Source: Streptomyces sp. NBC_00234
GTDB taxonomy: Bacteria; Actinomycetota; Actinomycetes; Streptomycetales; Streptomycetaceae
Direction of reading: 5' to 3'
Assembly (NCBI RefSeq): GCF_036195325.1
Contig: NZ_CP108101.1
Location: 1,674,001-1,738,000 of the forward strand
Length of the DNA: 64,000 bases
Shown: piece by piece, positions 41,787 to 51,848 of the stretch
Layout of the letters: each line of letters begins with the position of its first letter
Numbering within the stretch: the stretch's first letter is position 1
Translations under genes and position numbers: made by a program
The notes under the pieces: model-generated
Told to the model about the DNA's origin: nothing
What the model saw: the letters and a program-made list of their open reading frames with translations, nothing else
The model's database searches: none

Positions 41787-42872
41787 TCAGCCGATCTCGG
41801 CCCCGAACGCCGCCAGCGCCTCCGGCACCGGCTGGAAGAACGTCTCGCCGCCCGAGGAGCAGTCGCCGCTGCCGCCCGAGGTCAGACCGATCGCGGTGTC
41901 GCCCGAGAAGAGCGAGCCGCCGCTGTCGCCCGGCTCGGCGCAGACCGTCGTCTGGATGAGCCCGTTGACGATGTCGCCGTTGCCGTAGTTGACCGTGGCG
42001 TCCAGCGCGGTGACCTCACCGTCGTGCACCTGGGTGGTGGAACCGCTCCGGGTCACGGCCATGCCGACCGTCGCCTCGCCCGCCTTGGTGATCGGCTGCG
42101 TGGAACCGTTGTAGAGGTCGACCTCGCTGGGGTGCGCCACGTCGGAGGTGTACTTGACCAGACCGTAGTCGTTGTCCGGGAAGCTGGAGCCCTCGTTCGC
42201 CCCGATCTCCGCGCCGCCCTGGGTGTCGGACCAGCTGGTGATCGACTCGGTGCAGTGTCCCGCGGTCAGGAAGTACGGCTCGCCGCCCTTGACCACGTTG
42301 AAGCCGAGCGAGCAGCGCCCGCCCCCGCCCCAGATCGCGTCGCCGCCCGCGATGAGCGGCTTGAACTCCCCTGCCGACCGGTTCAGTTCGGCCGTTCCGC
42401 CGAGCTTCTCGACCACGGCGGCGAGCTTGTCCCAGGCCGCGCCCTTCACCGTGCGGTCGGCGGTGACGACCACCTTGTTGCTGACCGGGTCGACGGCCCA
42501 GGACGTGCCGGGGATGGTGGCGCGGTCGGTGAGGGCCTGCCGGGCCGACTTCAGCTCCGCGGCCGAGTTCTGTACGAGTCTGGCCTTGCCGCCCGCCCGG
42601 CGCACCTGCTCGGCGGCGGCCTGGTCCACGACGTTCACGACCAGGCTCTTCGCCTCGGCGTCGTAGTAGGCGCCGGCCGTGTCGCCGCCCAGAGTCCTGT
42701 CCAGGGTGGTGGCGAGCTTTCCGGCCGCACCGGCCGTCAGCGTCCGTGCGGTCAACTGGGGTACATCTTCACTGGCGTTCGCAGTCTGGAAGGTGACTCC
42801 CGCTGCAACCAGGGCGACGACGGCCGATCCGGCCACCACCGCACGCTTCCTGGATATGCGTCGATGCTTCAA
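41787..42872 (-). CDS. Secreted S1 protease, streptogrisin/alpha-lytic family
   Basis: 361 aa: signal peptide (about 1-34), a roughly 140-residue pro-domain ([18 protein letters not shown] ... GEFKPL), and a mature chymotrypsin-like protease from about residue 174 ([19 protein letters not shown]). Catalytic triad blocks are [14 protein letters not shown] and CAEPGDSGG. The long pro-domain folds the enzyme and is then removed. Mature length is about 188 residues, as in streptogrisins. It is one of two such proteases here; the other is at 45698. Confidence 0.93.
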   Translation of the reverse strand: MKHRRISRKRAVVAGSAVVALVAAGVTFQTANASEDVPQLTARTLTAGAAGKLATTLDRTLGGDTAGAYYDAEAKSLVVNVVDQAAAEQVRRAGGKARLVQNSAAELKSARQALTDRATIPGTSWAVDPVSNKVVVTADRTVKGAAWDKLAAVVEKLGGTAELNRSAGEFKPLIAGGDAIWGGGGRCSLGFNVVKGGEPYFLTAGHCTESITSWSDTQGGAEIGANEGSSFPDNDYGLVKYTSDVAHPSEVDLYNGSTQPITKAGEATVGMAVTRSGSTTQVHDGEVTALDATVNYGNGDIVNGLIQTTVCAEPGDSGGSLFSGDTAIGLTSGGSGDCSSGGETFFQPVPEALAAFGAEIG

Positions 42873-43122
42873 CTTCGACCTCCTGTGGGGCCGCGCAGGG
42901 GCAAGTGGGGTGCCTCTACACGGAGGATGGGGCGCCCACTATTCCGACGCACGGAAACGCACACAAGGTCGACTTCAGGACGCACACACGACAGCGACGC
43001 TTCACTCCCGTTCCGTTCACTTACCGGGAGTCGGGCCACGTCGATTCCGATTGCGAACACCTGCTGCGATCGAAGGTCGGCAGCGGGTGAGGACTAGTCC
43101 TGTCCGGTATTGGCCCCTGAGA

Positions 43123-43831
43123 TCAGTCGACGGGAGCGCTGCCCTGCATCCGGGCGCCCTTCATGCAGTCCAGGATCCGCTCATGACTGTCCCCCACCAC
43201 GTCGACGACCCGCACCCGCAGATACAGCGCGTCGACCCGCTCGATGAAGCGCTTCGAGAAGACCCCCACGAGGACCGTGTCGTAGCTCCCGGCGCCCACC
43301 AGAGGGAATCCGGCGCCGAAGCTGACGAGCCGGAAGTCCTCCGTGACGACGAATCCCGCCGCCTCCAGTTCGCTCACCACCTCGGAGACCTCGGTCCACC
43401 GGGTGTCGGCGGGCGTGTCCGCCCCGGCCAGGACCAGTCGGCAGTCCAGGCTCTCGATCACCGCTATGTGCTGGCCTCCGTTGAGCATCCCCACCCGCCA
43501 CGCCGAGGCGTCCCCGCAGCCCCTTGGCCCAGGCGGCCCGCCAGCCCAGGTAGGGCCTGACCGTGCGCGCGTACTGCGCCCGGGCCAGGACCGCGCCCGC
43601 GGCGACCGCCAGCAGGCTCCCCAGCGCCTGCATGTCGAGCAGTTGGAGGCGCCACGGCCAGTCACCCCGGGCGTCGCCGGCCACATTGGCCCGGATGGTC
43701 TCCCACAGCAGCACCGCGATGAGCACGCAGAGCAGGACCAGGGGGGTCAGGAACAACAGCGGGCTCCGGCGTACGCGCCGCTGATCGTCGCCCGGAGGGA
43801 CCTGGTCACCGCTGCCTTCTGCGCCACTCAT
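43123..43831 (-). pseudogene. Two-helix membrane protein with cytoplasmic domain, frameshifted
   Basis: From the ATG at 43831 (GGGGAGAG ahead) the frame gives an N-terminal Asp/Arg-rich stretch, two helices (PLLFLTPLVLLCVLIAVLLW and MQALGSLLAVAAGAVLARAQ) and YLGWRAAWAKGLR. It then leaves frame, and the +1 frame continues a plausible domain (DASAWRVGMLNGGQHIAVIE to the stop at 43123). Dropping one base in the C run at 43512-43515 gives one 235-aa protein. It may be a sequencing error, a recent mutation or slippage. The family is unknown. It is divergent from the SLATT gene. Confidence 0.6.
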
Positions 43832-44147
43832 CCGCTCTCCCCCCGCCGGACGGCGGGCACCGGAAGGCGAACTCACGGCAACTCGCCTGTCACTCAGTAC
43901 AGTTGAACAACTTTCCCATACGGCGGCACAACGCAGAAGAGCCCGCCCCCGACAACGGCGCCCGAGCGGCCCGAACGTGGTGTGCGCCATTGCAGTGTCA
44001 GGTCGCGCGACTTTACCCTCATGTCCCCGGCAGGCAGTTGAGGGCGTTCGCTCACAACCCCGGCGTCATTGGCCACTGCTCCGGACAGCACGGAATCAGC
44101 CATTCCATTCGCAGAGTGACCACTGAAACCGCATAGCGGGGGTGAGC

Positions 44148-45074
44148 ATGACGGCGATTCCCGGACCGCTGCAGAGCATGGTCTTCAGGAACGCGGATCT
44201 TCCGGCGCTCTTCCACCACACGGACGCCATCGCCATCGCACGCCAGCGGGAGGCCGTGAACACCACCCGCGGCCAGCTGGTCCTGCTGGTCCTGGGCGCC
44301 GTACCGGCAGCGCTGCCCTGGCACTGGGACACCGGCGGCTCCCTCCGGCTCAGCGGCCTCGTAGCCGTACTCGCCTATCTCGGCGTTCTCGTGACGACGT
44401 TCGTGGCCTCGCGCCGCAAAGCGAAGTCGCACTGGCAGCTGAATCGCTCGGCGGCCGAGTTCATCAAATCGATGTGCTGGCGCTATGCCGTGCACGGCTC
44501 GCCTTTCGAATCCGCTACGCAGCACCCGGAAGCGGTGTTCGCCAACCGGCTCGAAGAAGGACTGCAGGAACTGCGAAAAGTCGGCTGGACCGACCCCAGG
44601 GAGCAGTTGGCGGATTCCGGCGGGCTCATTACGGAATCGATGCGCGCGTTACGGGACAAGGCGTTCACCGTACGCAAGGAGACCTATGTACGCGACCGGC
44701 TGATCGAACAGCGCGGCTGGTACCGCAGACGGCAGGAGATCTCCCGGACGGGCACCACGGTCTGGTCGGTCACCATCGCCGCGCTCACCGCGCTGGCCCT
44801 GCTCTTCGCCCTGCTCCAGACCTTCGGGGCCGCCCGTTCCCTCGCCCTGCCGGGGGTTCTCTCCGCCGCGGCAGCCGCCTGTCTGGCATGGAACGAGATG
44901 CGCCGGCACCATCCGCTGATCTCCGCCCACTCCCTCGTGGAGAAGGATCTGGAGTCGATGCAGATCGCGATGGAGACCACCCTCACCGAGCGGCAGTGGC
45001 CGGTCGCCGTCTTCGAGACCGAGCGGATCGTCTCTCCCCAGCACACCGACTGGCTTGCCAGGCACCAGATGTGA
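44148..45074 (+). CDS. SLATT/DUF4231 membrane protein
   Basis: 308 aa, with GGGGGTGA just before the ATG at 44148. Two helix pairs are visible: GQLVLLVLGAVPAALPWHW with VAVLAYLGVLVTTFVASRR (43-90), and VWSVTIAALTALALLFALLQ with LALPGVLSAAAAACLAWNEM (205-251). Each pair is flanked by polar helices, including WQLNRSAAEFIKSMCWRYAV and DRLIEQRGWYRRRQEIS, typical of DUF4231/SLATT proteins. SLATT proteins were predicted to be pore-forming effectors in nucleotide-signal conflict systems. It faces a SLOG gene 8 bp away. The long 316-bp upstream gap holds only the AGTTGAACAACT palindrome at 43901. Confidence 0.8.
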   Translation: MTAIPGPLQSMVFRNADLPALFHHTDAIAIARQREAVNTTRGQLVLLVLGAVPAALPWHWDTGGSLRLSGLVAVLAYLGVLVTTFVASRRKAKSHWQLNRSAAEFIKSMCWRYAVHGSPFESATQHPEAVFANRLEEGLQELRKVGWTDPREQLADSGGLITESMRALRDKAFTVRKETYVRDRLIEQRGWYRRRQEISRTGTTVWSVTIAALTALALLFALLQTFGAARSLALPGVLSAAAAACLAWNEMRRHHPLISAHSLVEKDLESMQIAMETTLTERQWPVAVFETERIVSPQHTDWLARHQM

Positions 45075-45081
45075 CGCGCAC

Positions 45082-45561
45082 TCAGGCCCGTCGCACGCCC
45101 TCGTGCCAGATCACGGTGACCGGCAGTCCGAGACCGCGGGCGTACGTCACGATGTCGCCCGTGCCGCCGAGGCCGCGGGCCGGGAGGCCGTCCCACACAG
45201 CGAGCAGCCGGTCGCAGTGTTCGGCGATGTAGACACCCGCCGCGTAGTACGCCTCGTCCGTGGAGTGCGGAAAGTCCAGCACCACCTCACGGGTCGCCCG
45301 CTCCTTGAGCGTCCGGTAGCCGGCGAGTTCCGCGTCGTCGGCGAAGCACGCCTCGTAGTCCCCGCTGGGGATCACCACGGTGAGCTGCGCCCCGCGGGCG
45401 AGCGCGAGATCCGCGAAGAGCTGGTCCGCACCGGCCGCCAGACTGGAGAGAGCCTCCACGGACCCGTCGAGAGTGCCGAGCACCGCCCGCAGCCCCTCCA
45501 GCACCTGCTCGTACGCTTCCTGGGGAATGGTGCGGTGACCGGTCACTCCGATGCGTTTCAC
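45082..45561 (-). CDS. SLOG-superfamily (LOG/DprA-like) nucleotide-binding protein
   Basis: 159 aa from a GTG. The Rossmann-like fold starts KRIGVTGHRTIPQEAYEQVL and continues ALSSLAAGADQLFADLALAR, GAQLTVVIPSGDYEACFAD, then HCDRLLAVWDGLPARGLGGT with the final VTYARGLGLPVTVIW strand. The GxTGHR and GADQLFA motifs match SLOG-fold proteins, which bind or make nucleotide ligands. It is convergent with the SLATT gene, so the two do not share an operon, but SLOG and SLATT are described partners. The exact ligand is unknown. Confidence 0.8.
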   Translation of the reverse strand: MKRIGVTGHRTIPQEAYEQVLEGLRAVLGTLDGSVEALSSLAAGADQLFADLALARGAQLTVVIPSGDYEACFADDAELAGYRTLKERATREVVLDFPHSTDEAYYAAGVYIAEHCDRLLAVWDGLPARGLGGTGDIVTYARGLGLPVTVIWHEGVRRA

Positions 45562-45638
45562 GGACCTGGAACCCCCTGGGTGGGTGTCTGGCTGCGGCCG
45601 ACCGCCCTGACATCCTCTCAAAAGCCGCGGGCGAACGA

Positions 45639-45670
45639 GAGCCCCCGCCCGGACATCCGGGCAGGGGCTC
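45639..45670. terminator. Hairpin terminator downstream of sprB
   Basis: GAGCCCCCGCCCGG (45639-45652) and CCGGGCAGGGGCTC (45657-45670) form a 14-bp stem with one mismatch and a 4-nt loop. It is past the protease stop and in the SLOG upstream region. Confidence 0.7.
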
Positions 45671-45697
45671 GTCGTCGGAGAACGTGCACTCACTCCA

Positions 45698-46693
<996 letters not shown>

Positions 46694-46800
46694 TCACTCC
46701 GGACACTCCGTGCCCCCGACAAGCGCTGTTCGGGAGTATTCGGCGCACACAACCAGCCGCGCAAGGGCGCGATTCGGCCGCCGCGGGGCGGGCGCGCGAC

Positions 46801-46830
46801 GGCCCCGGCAGCGCGCGCGCTGCCGGGGCC
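46801..46830. terminator. 30-bp perfect palindrome, terminator of the DUF1684-LLM operon
   Basis: GGCCCCGGCAGCGCG followed directly by its reverse complement. It lies 40 bp past the DUF1684 stop and upstream of sprB. The rest of the 274-bp gap shows no other clear element. Confidence 0.7.
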
Positions 46831-46871
46831 GGGCGGCTGTGTCCACCGTCCCTCGTGACCGGTGGGACGGC

Positions 46872-47660
46872 TCAGGCGTCGATCCGGTTCCGCTCACCTG
46901 CCGGGACGGCGACGGCGAGGGTGTTGCCGGGCGGCGGGAAGGGGCAGATGAAGTGGTCGGCGAAGGCGCAGGGCGGCAGCAGCGCGCGGTTGAAATCGAC
47001 GGTCACGCTGCCGTCCGCGGCCGGCGCCGCGGGCCGCAGGAACCGGAAACGGTAGCTGCTGCTTCCGCTGGTCGCGTCGGCGAAGACCGCCCAGAGCGAG
47101 CCGTCGGATTCGACCGCCACCTGGAGCGTGTGCGCGGCCCCGTCCACCTCGAAGACGATCTCCCCGCCGAGCCCCAGACCCCGTTCGCGCCCGTCGGCGT
47201 TCTCGACCCGGATCGTGCGGTCGGCCGTGTACGGGCGGAAGGTGCCGGGCAGCGCCCAGCCCGCGTCGTACGGGGTGGCGTCGATGGTCCGGAACGACTG
47301 CCGGGCCTCGGACCCCGGGTCGAAGTCCCGTACCGCCCACAGCCCTTCACGGCTCAGCACGACCAGGCGGCGTCCGCCGTGCGTCACCCGGGCCTCGTCG
47401 ATCGGCCCGCGGTCGGCCGCGAGCCTGATCTCGCCGGTCAGCGGCTTGCCGTCGACGCTCAGACCGTCCTCGGGGGCTGCCGTGAGCAGCACACTGTCGC
47501 CGTCTTCCCGCCACTGCCCCGGGACGGCCGGAATTCGACCCTCCGGGTAGTCGGAGAGCCAGTGGGTGCCGGTCAGGGACAGCGGACCGTACGGTGCCGC
47601 GACCGCGACGATGCGCCCCTCGTGCCAGCTCTGCCAGTCCTGCTGTTCGTCCGTGCTCAT
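46872..47660 (-). CDS. DUF1684 protein
   Basis: 262 aa; the ATG at 47660 is 4 bp after the stop of the LLM gene, so it is coupled. The family C-terminus is clear: TVDFNRALLPPCAFADHFIC then PFPPPGNTLAVAVPAGE. Upstream are beta-strand-rich segments (GPLSLTGTHWLSDYPEGRIP, LTGEIRLAADRGP). DUF1684 proteins are cytoplasmic and uncharacterised. Being last in the transporter/monooxygenase operon suggests a role with the same substrate. Confidence 0.88.
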   Translation of the reverse strand: MSTDEQQDWQSWHEGRIVAVAAPYGPLSLTGTHWLSDYPEGRIPAVPGQWREDGDSVLLTAAPEDGLSVDGKPLTGEIRLAADRGPIDEARVTHGGRRLVVLSREGLWAVRDFDPGSEARQSFRTIDATPYDAGWALPGTFRPYTADRTIRVENADGRERGLGLGGEIVFEVDGAAHTLQVAVESDGSLWAVFADATSGSSSYRFRFLRPAAPAADGSVTVDFNRALLPPCAFADHFICPFPPPGNTLAVAVPAGERNRIDA

Positions 47661-47664
47661 GGGA

Positions 47665-48963
47665 TCAACCTTTCCACACCGGCTCGGCCAGGCCGAGGTG
47701 CGACCGCAGCGTGGTACCGGTGTACTCGGAGCGGAAGACTCCACGCTCCCGGAGCAGCGGCACGACCCTGTCGACGAAGTCGTCGAGACCGCCCGGGGTG
47801 AGATGGGGTACGAGGATGAATCCGTCGGCCGCGTCGGCGGCGACGAACTCGGCGAGGCCCGCCGCGACGGTGTCCGGTGAGCCGATGAACGACTGCCGGG
47901 CGGTCGTCTCGATCACGGTCTGCCGGATCGAGAGCCCCTTGGCCTCGGACAGGGCCCGCCATTTCGCGGCGACCGCGAGGGGGTCGCCGACCCTGACCCG
48001 GCCCTGGACGAGCGTGGATTCGGGGTCCGGGTCGGTCGCGGGGAGCGGTCCGTCGGGATCGTACGAGGAGAGGTCGCGGCCCCAGACCTGCTCCAGGGCG
48101 AGGATGGCGTTCTGCGGGGAGACCTGGAGGCGGCGGATCTCGTCGGCGTTCTGCTGGGCCTCCGCGTCCGTGTCTCCGAGGACGAAACTGACGCCGGGCA
48201 TGATCTTCAGGTCCTCGGGCCTGCGACCGTACGCCGCCAGCCGTCCCTTGACGTCCGCGTAGAAGGCGCGGCCCGCGTCCAGCGTGCCGTGCCGGGTGAA
48301 GATGACGTCGGCGGCGGACGCGGCGAACTCCCGGCCTTCGGCGGAGTCCCCTGCCTGGATCACCACAGGGTGCCCCTGGGGAGCGCGGGGGACGGTGAAC
48401 TCCCCCGCGATACCGAAGTGCTCCCCGCTGTGCGTCACCGGTCGGGAGATCCCGTCCGGCGTCCAGGAGTCCCACAACTCCCGTGCCGTGGATACGAATT
48501 CGGCGGCCCGGGTGTACCGGTCGGCCCGGTCGAGGAAGCCCCCGCGCCGGAAGTTCTCCCCGGTGAAGGCGTCGGAGGAGGTGACCACGTTCCAGGCCGC
48601 CCGGCCGCCGCTGAGGTGGTCGAGGGAGGCGAGCCGGCGCGCCAGTTCGTACGGTTCGTTGAAGGTGGCGTTGACCGTGGCGGCGAGACCGAGCCGGTCG
48701 GTGACGGCGGCGAGGGCGTTCAGTACGGTGAGGGATTCGGGCCTGCCGACCACGTCGAGGTCGTGGATCAGACCGTTGTGCTCGCGCAGCCTGAGCCCCT
48801 CGGCGAGGAAGAAGAAGTCGAAGGTGCCGCGTTCCGCGGTCCTGGCCAGGTGCACGAAGGAGGAGAAGTCGATCTGGCTCCCCGAGCGCGGGTCGGCCCA
48901 GACGGTGGTGTTGTTGACGCCCGGGAAGTGGGCCGCCAGATGCATCTGCTTCGGGGCGCTCAT
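47665..48963 (-). CDS. LLM-class flavin-dependent monooxygenase (NtaA/SnaA/DszA type) 1
   Basis: 432 aa. It has the bacterial-luciferase-like barrel with family patterns MHLAAHFPGVNNTTVWADPR, FDFFFLAEGLRLREHNG, LGLAATVNATFNEPYELARR, GGRAAWNVVTSSDAFTGENF, and GHPVVIQAGDSAEGREFAA. It uses reduced FMN and O2 and needs a separate flavin reductase, which is not present. Close types act on sulphur or nitrogen compounds: YtnJ/YxeK on S-(2-succino)cysteine, NtaA on nitrilotriacetate, DszA on sulphones. It overlaps the next gene upstream by 4 bp. Confidence 0.9.
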   Translation of the reverse strand: MSAPKQMHLAAHFPGVNNTTVWADPRSGSQIDFSSFVHLARTAERGTFDFFFLAEGLRLREHNGLIHDLDVVGRPESLTVLNALAAVTDRLGLAATVNATFNEPYELARRLASLDHLSGGRAAWNVVTSSDAFTGENFRRGGFLDRADRYTRAAEFVSTARELWDSWTPDGISRPVTHSGEHFGIAGEFTVPRAPQGHPVVIQAGDSAEGREFAASAADVIFTRHGTLDAGRAFYADVKGRLAAYGRRPEDLKIMPGVSFVLGDTDAEAQQNADEIRRLQVSPQNAILALEQVWGRDLSSYDPDGPLPATDPDPESTLVQGRVRVGDPLAVAAKWRALSEAKGLSIRQTVIETTARQSFIGSPDTVAAGLAEFVAADAADGFILVPHLTPGGLDDFVDRVVPLLRERGVFRSEYTGTTLRSHLGLAEPVWKG

Positions 48964-50033
48964 GCCTCCTCCCCCGTCCGTGCCAGGGCGTAACGGCTGG
49001 CCGGACGGGCCAGTCCGAGGTGTTCGCGGAGGGTGCCCCCCGGATGGAAGGTGCGGAAGAGACTGCGGTGCTGGAGCAGGGCCACGGTGCCGTTGACGAT
49101 CCTTTCGAGGTCACGCCCGGGTGCGATGGGAGTGAGGTGGAAGCCGTCCACGGCTCCGCCCCGGTGCCACCGGGTGATGAGTTCGGCGAGGTCCACCGGG
49201 CCGCCCCGGTAGTAGGAACCGCCTCCGGCGAGCTGCGGTCCGCTGCTGAGACCCGGTTCCGGCGCCGACTCGGCGTCCCCCAGGTCGACGGTGAGCGCCA
49301 CCAGGACCCGCAGGGTGTCGGGGTCCCGGCCGTGTGCGGCGGCCCGCCGGCGTACGTCGTCACGGATCGCGGCGGCCCGCTCGGGCGTGGTGGCGCGCGC
49401 GTACACGACGTCGGCGTGGCGGGCCGCCGTTTCGCGGGCCGGGCCGCTCGTGCCGTCGATGACGGTGACGGGCCGGCCCTGGGGCGGCCTGGGCACGATG
49501 GCCGGGCCGCGGACCGAGAAGGTGCGGCCCTCGAAGTCGACGGGGTGCAGCTTGTCCCGGTCGACGAACCGCCCCGTGGCGACGTCCCGGATCTCGGCGT
49601 CGTCCTCCCAGCTGTCCCACAGCCGGGCGGAGACGTCGGCGACCTCGCCCGCCTCCTGCCAGAGCTCGGTGACGGGTGCGGCGGGGCGCCGGCCGAACAG
49701 CCGGGCTTCGGCCCCGGTCGTGGACACCTCGGCGTTCCAACCGGCCCGGCCCCCGCTCACCCAGTCGAGGGTGGCCACGGCGGACGAGACGTGGAAGGGC
49801 TCGGTGTGGGTGGTCGTGACGGTCGGCACGAGGCCGATCCGGTCGGTGTCCGGAGCGATCCGGGAGAGCACGGCGAGCGCGTCGAGCCCGGGGCGGGTGA
49901 AGGAGTCGCCGAGGGTGACGAAGTCGAGCGCGCCCTGTTCGGCGAGCCGGGCGAGCGCGAGGTAGTGGCCGGCGTAGTAGTGGGGAGGGCCACCGATCTC
50001 GGCGGCCAGATGAAGCGGTCTGCTGGCGGACAT
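48960..50033 (-). CDS. LLM-class flavin-dependent monooxygenase 2
   Basis: 357 aa. Shorter than its neighbour but the same fold: YLALARLAEQGALDFVTLGD, TDRIGLVPTVTTTHTEPFHV, GGRAGWNAEVSTTGAEARLF, PPQGRPVTVIDGTSGPARET. The ligand loop TDWVSGG is kept; the C-terminus ends LREHLGLARPASRYALART. Paired LLM enzymes of different length also occur in the ytm locus of Bacillus (YtmO, YtnJ). It follows the binding-protein gene by 15 bp. Confidence 0.88.
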   Translation of the reverse strand: MSASRPLHLAAEIGGPPHYYAGHYLALARLAEQGALDFVTLGDSFTRPGLDALAVLSRIAPDTDRIGLVPTVTTTHTEPFHVSSAVATLDWVSGGRAGWNAEVSTTGAEARLFGRRPAAPVTELWQEAGEVADVSARLWDSWEDDAEIRDVATGRFVDRDKLHPVDFEGRTFSVRGPAIVPRPPQGRPVTVIDGTSGPARETAARHADVVYARATTPERAAAIRDDVRRRAAAHGRDPDTLRVLVALTVDLGDAESAPEPGLSSGPQLAGGGSYYRGGPVDLAELITRWHRGGAVDGFHLTPIAPGRDLERIVNGTVALLQHRSLFRTFHPGGTLREHLGLARPASRYALARTGEEA

Positions 50034-50048
50034 GGGGGACCTCTCGGA

Positions 50049-51023
50049 TCAGTTCTCGGTCTTGGGGAGGCCGGGCGGGTTGATCTCCGACGCGTCGACG
50101 GCCTCGCTGGACAGGCCCCAGCGCTTCAGCACCTCGGCGTACGAACCGTCCTGGACGATGTGGTCGATCGCGGCGGCGTAGGCGGCGACCAGTCCGCTGC
50201 CCTTCTTCGTGGTGGCGGCGATCTTCCCCTGAACCCCGTCACCGCCCCCGGACAGCGTGCCCACGATCTCGGACTGACCGGCCGAGGCCACGTGGTAGTT
50301 GGCCGAGGGGCTCGGGCCCAGATAGCCGTCGATCCGGCCGGACTGGAGGGCCAGGTAGTAGTCGGTGTCCTTCTGGAAGTACTTGATCTCCACCGGCTTC
50401 CGGCCGGCCTCGACGTTCTGTTCGCTCCAGTCGAGGAGGATCTTCTCCTGGTTGGTGCCGGAGGAGACGGCGATCGTCTTCCCCGCCACGTCCGCGGCCG
50501 ACTTCACCTTCCAGCCGGAGCCCTTCCTGGCCTCGAAGGCGATGTTGTCGAGGCGGTAGGTCGCGAAGTCGTACTTCTCCTTGCGCTCCTCGGTGACGGT
50601 GACGTTCGAGAGGACGGCGTCGAACTTGGAGCTGTCGAGGCCGACGAAGAGGTTCTCCCAGGAGACCTCGTCGAACTCCGGCTTCAGACCGAGCGTGTCC
50701 GCGATCAGGGTCGCTATGTCGATCTCGGAGCCGATCCGGGTTCTGTCGTCGGTGGCGTAGAAGCCGAGGGGCGGGGACGCGTCCGCGCTCGCGCCCAGCC
50801 GCAGCGTGCCGCGTGCGCGGATCGCTTCCGGCACCTTGGCGGCGATGGCCTCGTCCTTCTCGCCCCGGATCCGGTTCTGGTCGGGGCCGATGTTGATCCC
50901 GGCGCCCTTCTGCCCTTTCGGCTTGACCTCCTCGGCGACGTCGCTCGCGCCGCAGGCCGTGAGCAGCCCGGCGGCGGCGAGGGTGGCGAGTGCGGCGACG
51001 AGGGTGTGGCGGCGGACGGACAC
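50049..51023 (-). CDS. Amino-acid ABC transporter binding lipoprotein 1
   Basis: 324 aa from a GTG with AAGGAG 7 nt ahead. The lipobox LLTAC places the lipidated Cys at about residue 24. The family 3 solute-binding fold is clear: GTLRLGASADASPPLGFYAT, IGSEIDIATLIADTLGLKPE, FDAVLSNVTVTEERKEKYDF, GSGLVAAYAAAIDHIVQDGS. It binds an amino acid or derivative outside the membrane. It is one of two binding proteins for the system. Confidence 0.92.
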   Translation of the reverse strand: MSVRRHTLVAALATLAAAGLLTACGASDVAEEVKPKGQKGAGINIGPDQNRIRGEKDEAIAAKVPEAIRARGTLRLGASADASPPLGFYATDDRTRIGSEIDIATLIADTLGLKPEFDEVSWENLFVGLDSSKFDAVLSNVTVTEERKEKYDFATYRLDNIAFEARKGSGWKVKSAADVAGKTIAVSSGTNQEKILLDWSEQNVEAGRKPVEIKYFQKDTDYYLALQSGRIDGYLGPSPSANYHVASAGQSEIVGTLSGGGDGVQGKIAATTKKGSGLVAAYAAAIDHIVQDGSYAEVLKRWGLSSEAVDASEINPPGLPKTEN

Positions 51024-51062
51024 GTACGTACTCCTTGGGTGGGGGAACTGCGGGATCACGGG

Positions 51063-51848
51063 TCAGAGGACCTTGGAGAGGAAGGCGCGGGTGCGCTCCT
51101 GGACGGGGCGATCGAGCACCTCGGCGGGCGTGCCCTGCTCGACGATCCGTCCCTCGTCCATGAACACAACGGTGTCGGCGACCTCGCGGGCGAAGCCGAT
51201 CTCGTGCGTGACGACGATCATCGTGGTGCCCTGGTGCGCCAGGTCCTTGATGACGTCGAGGACTTCGCCGACCAGTTCGGGGTCGAGTGCCGAGGTCGGC
51301 TCGTCGAAGAGCAGCAGCTTCGGTTCGAGGGCCAGGGCACGGGCGATGGCGACGCGTTGCTGCTGTCCGCCGGAGAGCTGTCTGGGGTACGCCCCCGACT
51401 TGTCCGCGAGGCCGACCCGGGCGAGGAGCTTCTCCGCGGCGGCGACGGCCTCCTTCCGGGGGCGGCGCAGCGCGGCGACGGGTGCCTCGATGATGTTCTC
51501 CAGAACCGTGAGGTGCGGGAAGAGGTTGAAGTTCTGGAAGACGAAGCCGATCCGGGTGCGCTGGCGCAGGACCTCCCGCTCGCGGAGTTCGTACAGCTTG
51601 TTGCCGTCCCTGCGGTAGCCGATCAGGGTGCCGTCGACGCTGATCCAGCCCTGGTCGACCTTCTCCAGGTGGTTGATGGTGCGCAGGAGGGTGGACTTGC
51701 CGGAGCCGGAGGGGCCGAGGACGACGGTCACCTCCCCCGCGCGTACGGAGAGGTCGATGCCGCGCAGGACTTCGAGGGTGCCGAAGCTCTTGTGCACGGA
51801 CCGGACTTCGACCATGGCGTCCGGGACTTCGGTGGTGCTGGTGCTCAT
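51063..51848 (-). CDS. Amino-acid ABC transporter ATPase
   Basis: 261 aa. Walker [11 protein letters not shown]-loop [19 protein letters not shown], signature [15 protein letters not shown], Walker [15 protein letters not shown] and switch VTHEIGF are all intact; polar amino-acid class (GlnQ/TcyN type). It is the only ATPase for the two permeases in the operon. Its ATG overlaps the permease stop by 4 bp. Confidence 0.95.
   Translation of the reverse strand: MSTSTTEVPDAMVEVRSVHKSFGTLEVLRGIDLSVRAGEVTVVLGPSGSGKSTLLRTINHLEKVDQGWISVDGTLIGYRRDGNKLYELREREVLRQRTRIGFVFQNFNLFPHLTVLENIIEAPVAALRRPRKEAVAAAEKLLARVGLADKSGAYPRQLSGGQQQRVAIARALALEPKLLLFDEPTSALDPELVGEVLDVIKDLAHQGTTMIVVTHEIGFAREVADTVVFMDEGRIVEQGTPAEVLDRPVQERTRAFLSKVL

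Noticed and set aside
43901..43912. AGTTGAACAACT palindrome upstream of the SLATT and frameshifted genes
   Set aside because: Only 5-bp arms and a single copy; could be a site but is expected by chance in 64 kb.
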